The position numbers and the translations under genes were made by a program. A stretch of DNA of 10,419 bases, taken from contig JAFLJZ010000124.1 in the NCBI GenBank assembly GCA_022712775.1, positions 1 through 10,419 of the forward strand, written 5' to 3'. The notes beneath the pieces were generated by a model. The model was not told the DNA's origin and ran no database searches. It worked only from the letters and a program-made list of their open reading frames with translations. Source of the stretch: Sulfurimonas sp. (GTDB taxonomy: Bacteria > Campylobacterota > Campylobacteria > Campylobacterales > Sulfurimonadaceae). Numbering within the stretch: the stretch's first letter is position 1; every line of letters begins with the position of its first letter. This document shows positions 6,110 through 10,419 of the stretch, one piece after another.

Positions 6110-8074
6110 TTACCTCCACTCCCCTCTTTCAATAATTTTTTTAATCGTTAAAATATCATTATCAATCGCGAAACAACTCTTCATTGTACAAGCCAAAAAA
6201 GCATCATTGTCTTGCACTTTTGTAATTATAAAGGGATAGTTTATTCCTTGAATAATTTGTGCATTTTTTTGTAAATTTCTTTGTGAGCTCTTAATTGTAA
6301 CCATACCAATATTTTGCATCAAGAATGCTCTTGCAGATGCCGGAGTATCTGATTGGTTTTTTTGTATTTCTTCATTTAGGTTTTTTAAACTCTCTTGCGC
6401 TAAACTATCGTATTTAAAAGATGCTTTATACGAGGCTAGTTTAATGATATTTTGCAACATTTTCCCTAAAGGTGAAGTATAATACTTATCCTTCATATCT
6501 GCCTTTATATGAAGGTCATCATCACTTAAATACCATGTTCCATTTTTATAAAATTTTTGTTTTGCTTTTTCTAATAAATACACTGCAAAATCTAATCTTT
6601 CTTTTTTATAATCTACTTCATACGCACTTAAAAGTGCAGAAATTAAAAAACTATAATCCTCCAAAAGAGCTAATTGTGTGGGCGTATTCTTTGGCATATT
6701 TTGATGATACAGCTCACCTTTTCTAAACATCAGGTCTTCTAATCTTTTTAAATGTGCATCTGCTTTTTTTGCATATGATTTATCTATAGATGAAGCATTG
6801 TACAAAGCTTTTATCATCATAGAATTCCAAGCTGTGTTTATTTTTTTATCTATAAATGGAAACTCTTTTGTTTTTCGAATACTAAGAAGTTCTTTCTTAA
6901 ACGCATTAAAACCTTTGGGTCTGTCATTCGTATGAAAATTCAAATGCACCTTAGAATTAAAGTTTCCATTTACACTAAAATCAAGTGATTCTCGTAACTC
7001 TTTTTCATAAGTATTCTTTTTTAATGCTTTTTCTATTTCTTGCGTCGAAAAAAGAAAAAAATCTCCTTCAACATGATTAGTATCAGCATCACTTGCACTA
7101 AAGTATGAGTTATCATATAAAAATCTTTTATCAAGCATTGCTATTGTCTCTACAACAATATTTTTATATAACTCTTTTTTAGTTTGTTGATATGCACGTA
7201 CATATAAAGGGATAAGTTCAGCTTGATTATAAAGCATTTTTTCATAATGAGGGATTTCCCACGCTACATCTACTGTATAACGAAAAAAACCACCTCCTAT
7301 ATGGTCATATAAGCCTCGTAAAGCCATTACATCTAACATCTCTATACTTATGACTTCAAACTCTTTACTATTGTCTAAAAGAGCTATATCCATCATTAAT
7401 TCTAACTTTGATGATTCTGGGAATTTTTTTCTTCTCCCAAAACCACTATAAATACTGTCATAGTTCTCCTCAAAAGATTCACTGAGTGTCGTAGTAGATA
7501 TATTTGCATTCTTACTTTCTAGATGCTTTGTTTTTGTATTCATCAGTTGAGTTATTTTTTCACTTTGTATTTTAACTTCGGAGTAATTATATGTATGCAT
7601 AGTATAAAGCTTAGGAAGTAAAGTATCTAAACCCTCATGGTAACTTTTTATTGTAGGAGGGATATACGCAGCTAAATAAAAAGGTTTTTTATCGGCACTT
7701 AAAAAAATGCTCAAAGGCCATCCACCAATTCTACCCTTAACTTTTTTATACATCTCTTGGTAGTAACTATCAAGATGTGGCATCTCTTCACGATCAACTT
7801 TTATACAAATAAAATACGCATTAAAAAGTTTTGCCATTTCTTCATTTTCAAAAGATTCCTTTGCCATAACATGACACCAATGACAGGTTGAGTAGCCAAT
7901 AGAGACAAAAATTACCTTATTCTCTTCTTTAGCTTTTTCAAAGGCTTTTTCACCCCAAGGATACCAATTTATAGGGTTAGTTGCGTGTTGTTTTAGATAA
8001 GGAGATGTGGAGTGTGACAGAGAGTTTGAAGAGAGGATGCTACAGATTGTTAAAAAATAAATAAAGTATTTCAT
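6110..8074 (-). CDS. Exported thioredoxin-fold/DUF255 (YyaL-like) protein
   Basis: This 654-aa protein belongs to the YyaL/SPATA20 family: an N-terminal thioredoxin-like domain (Thioredoxin_7/DUF255, ~23-180) followed by a long helical region resembling six-hairpin (alpha/alpha) barrels (~200-560). Family hallmarks are [18 protein letters not shown], then [13 protein letters not shown] with the redox pair C64/C67, [12 protein letters not shown], and GGWPLSIFL. The biochemical role of the family is not established. Here the family domain is preceded by a hydrophobic segment ([20 protein letters not shown]) that looks like a Sec signal or anchor, so it probably acts in the periplasm. The ATG at 8074 is chosen over in-frame GTG at 8095 because it opens the signal and lies 2 nt after the upstream stop. 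Length is normal for the family. A C-terminal pair CTMKSC is extra. Confidence 0.88.
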   Translation of the reverse strand: MKYFIYFLTICSILSSNSLSHSTSPYLKQHATNPINWYPWGEKAFEKAKEENKVIFVSIGYSTCHWCHVMAKESFENEEMAKLFNAYFICIKVDREEMPHLDSYYQEMYKKVKGRIGGWPLSIFLSADKKPFYLAAYIPPTIKSYHEGLDTLLPKLYTMHTYNYSEVKIQSEKITQLMNTKTKHLESKNANISTTTLSESFEENYDSIYSGFGRRKKFPESSKLELMMDIALLDNSKEFEVISIEMLDVMALRGLYDHIGGGFFRYTVDVAWEIPHYEKMLYNQAELIPLYVRAYQQTKKELYKNIVVETIAMLDKRFLYDNSYFSASDADTNHVEGDFFLFSTQEIEKALKKNTYEKELRESLDFSVNGNFNSKVHLNFHTNDRPKGFNAFKKELLSIRKTKEFPFIDKKINTAWNSMMIKALYNASSIDKSYAKKADAHLKRLEDLMFRKGELYHQNMPKNTPTQLALLEDYSFLISALLSAYEVDYKKERLDFAVYLLEKAKQKFYKNGTWYLSDDDLHIKADMKDKYYTSPLGKMLQNIIKLASYKASFKYDSLAQESLKNLNEEIQKNQSDTPASARAFLMQNIGMVTIKSSQRNLQKNAQIIQGINYPFIITKVQDNDAFLACTMKSCFAIDNDILTIKKIIERGEWR

Positions 8075-8076
8075 AA

Positions 8077-8661
8077 TCACTGACTTATAGTACACTCTTT
8101 ATATCGTGGTGGAAAGATTTGTAGAATTTCATTTTTTCTTTGTGAGTTTTTCTTAGAATCAAAAATATAACCCATTGGTTTTGAAAATCCATAGTTCATA
8201 GCCATTACAGAACCCATTGAAGCAGAATCAAGCATATTCATAAATGATCTACTTGGTACTTTTATCATTTTTTGGGCGACAGAATCATCTGATTCTAAGA
8301 CCTCTATAAAATTATCATTTTTAATCGTAAAAAAGTATGTAATTGATTTACTAAGGCGACGACAAGAATTACTTTCTAACTTATCATGTATTGCGTCCAT
8401 TCTTGCTATTAGTTTTTTATCACAGGACATACTTCCACTACCCTCAACAAGATAACAAATATCATGTGCCTTACATGCCTCATCAATTACATCAATTGCT
8501 TTTATAGTCTTTAAGATTCTTATCTCTTCTTTATCACTACTTGCATTTATTTTTGGAGTATTTTTACCACAAAAATTTCCATGAAAACGAAAAGAATCAT
8601 TATATATAGCATCCCCAAACAATAAAATTTGTAAGGATAAAATATATATTATTTTCTTCAT
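8077..8661 (-). CDS. Secreted phospholipase A2-like protein
   Basis: A 194-aa predicted exported protein. Residues 1-17 ([17 protein letters not shown]) look like a Sec signal peptide. The mature part shows phospholipase A2 features: a calcium-loop-like HGNFCGK (27-33), then [14 protein letters not shown] (57-70) matching the D-x-CC/ACxxHDxCY active-site helix with candidate catalytic H66-D67, and a later [10 protein letters not shown] (79-88) in the place of the second helix. Mature cysteines C31, C63, C69, C80, C100 and C190 could form three disulfides. Such enzymes hydrolyse the sn-2 ester of phospholipids with calcium. The calcium loop is shorter than the classic XCGXG, so activity is uncertain. 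The C-terminal ~90 residues match nothing I recognise. AGAAGAG precedes the ATG by 4 nt. It is followed after 2 nt by the thioredoxin-like gene, so the two are probably co-transcribed. Confidence 0.75.
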   Translation of the reverse strand: MKKIIYILSLQILLFGDAIYNDSFRFHGNFCGKNTPKINASSDKEEIRILKTIKAIDVIDEACKAHDICYLVEGSGSMSCDKKLIARMDAIHDKLESNSCRRLSKSITYFFTIKNDNFIEVLESDDSVAQKMIKVPSRSFMNMLDSASMGSVMAMNYGFSKPMGYIFDSKKNSQRKNEILQIFPPRYKECTISQ

Positions 8662-8680
8662 GAAACTCTTCTTTTTTTAT

Positions 8681-8707
8681 ACTATAGCATTTTTTAGAAA
8701 ACTATAG
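8681..8707 (-). promoter_or_regulatory. Candidate promoter region with 20-bp-spaced TATAGT boxes
   Basis: ACTATAG (plus strand) occurs at 8681-8687 and 8701-8707, exactly 20 bp apart. On the minus strand each gives a TATAGT, a fair -10 box, in the 58-bp gap between serA and the phospholipase-like gene. The distal copy lies within the 10-bp palindrome AACTATAGTT (8700-8709). Start sites would fall near 8674 or 8694, giving short leaders. No -35 element is visible. Confidence 0.35.
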
Positions 8708-8719
8708 TTAAGTATCGGC

Positions 8720-10318
8720 CTAAATTTTAGCGTAATGAACACTTAAACATGCATCTAAAGATGATAATTCACTTAATGCTTTATCACTAACCGTACCATC
8801 AACTAAGATAACTGCAAGTGCTTGCGAAGAGTTATTTCTAGCCAATGAAAAGTCTGAAATATTTACACTGTTTTGAGCTAATGTTGTACCAACTTTTCCA
8901 ATAACACCTAGAACATCAGAGTTTTTGAATAAAATCATATCACCCTTAAGAGCAACCTCAATATCAAAACCATCTATAGCTACAATTCTCTTCACACCAT
9001 CATCAAAGATAGTAGCAGAAATACTTGTAGTACCTTCAGCAGTAGTTAATTTAATAGTAATTAGATTTTTAAATACAGAAGAATCAGCAAGAGCCTCAGC
9101 TTCTATCTTAATACCTTTTTCTTTTGCAACGAAATCTGCATTAACATAGTTTATAGTGTCACCAGAGTTTTGGCTCATCGCTCCAACTGCTACAAAGGTA
9201 GCAAGAGATTCAACATATTCTGAAATCTCACCATGTCCACTTACTTTAATAGCAATGATTTGAGACTTATTCATTTGAGATTCTAAGAAACCTATCTTTT
9301 GTCCCATCTCTAAAAATGGTTTTACAAATGAAGGTATTTTACTCTCATCAATTGGTAAGTTCATCGCATGTGCAAATGAAATTCCCTTCGCAGCTTCAAT
9401 GGCATTTTCAGCCGCCTGCGTTCCAATGTTATACTGAGATTCAAAAGTATTTGCACCTAAGTGAGGAGATACACATACATTGTCTAGGTCAAGCAAAGGA
9501 TTATCTGTTGCTGGTTCTTTGTTAAATACATCTATACCGGCAAAACGAATTTTTCCATTTGTAAGATTATTAAAAAGAGCTTCTTCATTATAAAGACCAC
9601 CGCGTGCACAGTTTATTACAACTACGCCATCTTTCATTTGTGCAAACTCAGCCTCATCAATCATACCAATAGTCTCTTGGTTTTTTGGTGTGTGAATTGT
9701 AATAATATCACAAGCTAAAATATCTGCGAGATCTTTTGTATATGTCATATCTAAGTCAGTTACTTTACTTGGGTGAATGTATGGATCATATGCAACAATA
9801 TTCATCTCAAAAGCTGCCGCACGTTTAGCTACACGAGAACCTATATTACCAAAACCGATAACACCAAGTTTTTTCCCTTTCATCTCATGTCCGTACCACT
9901 TCTCACGTTTCCAAATTCTTTGGTTTTTAAGGTGATCATGAGAGTATGGAAACATTCTCATACATGAAAGCATATGTGTCATTGTTAATTCTACCGCAGC
10001 AATAGTATTTGCAGTTGGTACATTCATAACAATGATACCCTCTTTTGAACATCCAGGAATATCCACATTGTCAACACCAACACCAGCACGAACAATTGCT
10101 TTCATATTTTTAGCGTGTTTAATAAAGTTAGCATCAACATCTGTTGAACTTCTTGTAATTGCCACATCTGCTTGAGGAATAATTGTTTCAACTAACTCTT
10201 TTTTATCAACGTCTGCTGCCATTATAAAATTTATATTTTCATCATCTTGGAGCATTTTTAATCCAGCTTCATGGATATGGTCACAAACTACAACTGTATA
10301 TTTATTACGACTCGGCAT
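8720..10318 (-). CDS. serA: D-3-phosphoglycerate dehydrogenase (SerA)
   Basis: SerA oxidises 3-phosphoglycerate to 3-phosphohydroxypyruvate with NAD+, the first step of serine synthesis, in the cytoplasm. The 532-aa protein has the substrate-binding half (~8-100 and ~285-320), the NAD-binding Rossmann domain with GFGNIG (155-160) and the acidic D178, catalytic R239 (NCARGG), E268 and H286 (SPHLGAN), an allosteric-substrate-binding (ASB) domain (~325-450), and a C-terminal ACT domain (~460-532) with GVIGKVGTTLAQ. This is the long, type 1 form; ACT domains mediate serine feedback in some members. A strong GGGAGG (minus strand, plus 10325-10330) is 6 nt before the ATG, fixing the start. A short upstream ORF overlaps this region (see its entry). 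Confidence 0.97.
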   Translation of the reverse strand: MPSRNKYTVVVCDHIHEAGLKMLQDDENINFIMAADVDKKELVETIIPQADVAITRSSTDVDANFIKHAKNMKAIVRAGVGVDNVDIPGCSKEGIIVMNVPTANTIAAVELTMTHMLSCMRMFPYSHDHLKNQRIWKREKWYGHEMKGKKLGVIGFGNIGSRVAKRAAAFEMNIVAYDPYIHPSKVTDLDMTYTKDLADILACDIITIHTPKNQETIGMIDEAEFAQMKDGVVVINCARGGLYNEEALFNNLTNGKIRFAGIDVFNKEPATDNPLLDLDNVCVSPHLGANTFESQYNIGTQAAENAIEAAKGISFAHAMNLPIDESKIPSFVKPFLEMGQKIGFLESQMNKSQIIAIKVSGHGEISEYVESLATFVAVGAMSQNSGDTINYVNADFVAKEKGIKIEAEALADSSVFKNLITIKLTTAEGTTSISATIFDDGVKRIVAIDGFDIEVALKGDMILFKNSDVLGVIGKVGTTLAQNSVNISDFSLARNNSSQALAVILVDGTVSDKALSELSSLDACLSVHYAKI

Positions 10319-10355
10319 TTAGTGCCTCCCTGCATTGAACTTTAGTTCTGATCAT
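10305..10355 (-). CDS. Possible leader peptide overlapping the serA start
   Basis: ATG at 10355 opens a 16-codon frame, MIRTKVQCREALNAES, ending in TAA at 10305-10307. AGAGGA lies 7 nt before the ATG, a good ribosome binding site. The frame runs through the serA ribosome binding site and 11 nt past the serA ATG, in another frame, so its translation could gate or couple to serA. It has one Ser codon, at the end, and no attenuator-style run. Chance occurrence is possible. Confidence 0.35.
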   Translation of the reverse strand: MIRTKVQCREALNAES

Positions 10356-10418
10356 TTAATATTCCTCTTTAAACGACTTTACTGTCGCTGATATTTGATA
10401 ATTTTTAAGTACTTTTAC
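10356..10418 (-). CDS. Possible 3' end of an upstream gene (partial)
   Basis: Only one minus-strand frame is open to the window edge. It gives 20 residues ending ATVKSFKEEY, then TAA at 10356-10358, directly abutting the ATG of the short leader frame. The composition looks protein-like, but the stretch is too short to assign and could be chance in A/T-rich DNA. In related genomes, from memory, rpsA (ribosomal protein S1) often lies upstream of serA. The residues seen do not establish that. Confidence 0.35.
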   Translation of the reverse strand, partial: VKVLKNYQISATVKSFKEEY

Positions 10419-10419
10419 T

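Noticed and set aside
8040..8045. Possible lipoprotein signal (LTIC) in the thioredoxin-like protein
   Set aside because: The -1 residue before Cys is Ile, where a lipobox needs Gly, Ala or Ser, so an ordinary signal or anchor is more likely.
10371..10387. Small hairpin CGAC-N6-GTCG upstream of serA as a terminator or attenuator
   Set aside because: The stem is only 4-5 bp with no following T-run in the serA direction, and it lies within the possible coding tail of the upstream gene.

Overview
The window is about two-thirds A+T. It carries densely packed genes that look like Campylobacterota (the former Epsilonproteobacteria), with a Sulfurimonas-like free-living member as the best guess. 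The guess rests on remembered family resemblance: a short CoaX (~203 aa), a short-form HisG (204 aa), a 532-aa SerA with an ACT domain, a DUF4395 membrane protein and abundant REC/GGDEF signalling genes. No search was run. Bases 1-15 are identical to the 3' end of an Illumina adapter, so position 1 is a contig edge carrying library sequence, not genome.

Left, plus strand (16-1967): a 5'-truncated OmpR/PhoB-type response regulator is followed by a membrane-anchored diguanylate cyclase. The gap between them holds an 11-bp-periodic direct repeat (TTTTGACC twice) just upstream of a TATAAT box. That is the geometry used by PhoB-family regulators, so the regulator may control the cyclase.

Middle, minus strand (5814 down to 1954): a tightly packed run reads DUF4395 membrane protein, small unknown protein, coaX (type III pantothenate kinase), membrane metallophosphoesterase, hisG, SAM-dependent methyltransferase. 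Several junctions overlap or abut, implying translational coupling. The last gene converges on the cyclase, and their 3' ends overlap by 14 bp over a hairpin that could terminate both transcripts.

Between blocks (5907-6109): a decayed remnant of a response regulator, with a recognisable REC C-terminus, one in-frame stop and one frameshift. It begins immediately after the stop codon of the thioredoxin-like gene.

Right, minus strand (10419 down to 6110): a possible tail of an unseen gene, a possible 16-codon leader ORF overlapping the serA start, serA (first step of serine synthesis), and then a two-gene unit. That unit encodes an exported phospholipase A2-like protein and an exported thioredoxin-fold/DUF255 protein with a CHWC motif, 2 bp apart. 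This pair is the least expected combination in the window.

No rRNA, tRNA, CRISPR array, insertion sequence or phage gene was seen. The only non-coding stretch close to 300 bp is 5836-6109, which holds a candidate promoter and the pseudogene.
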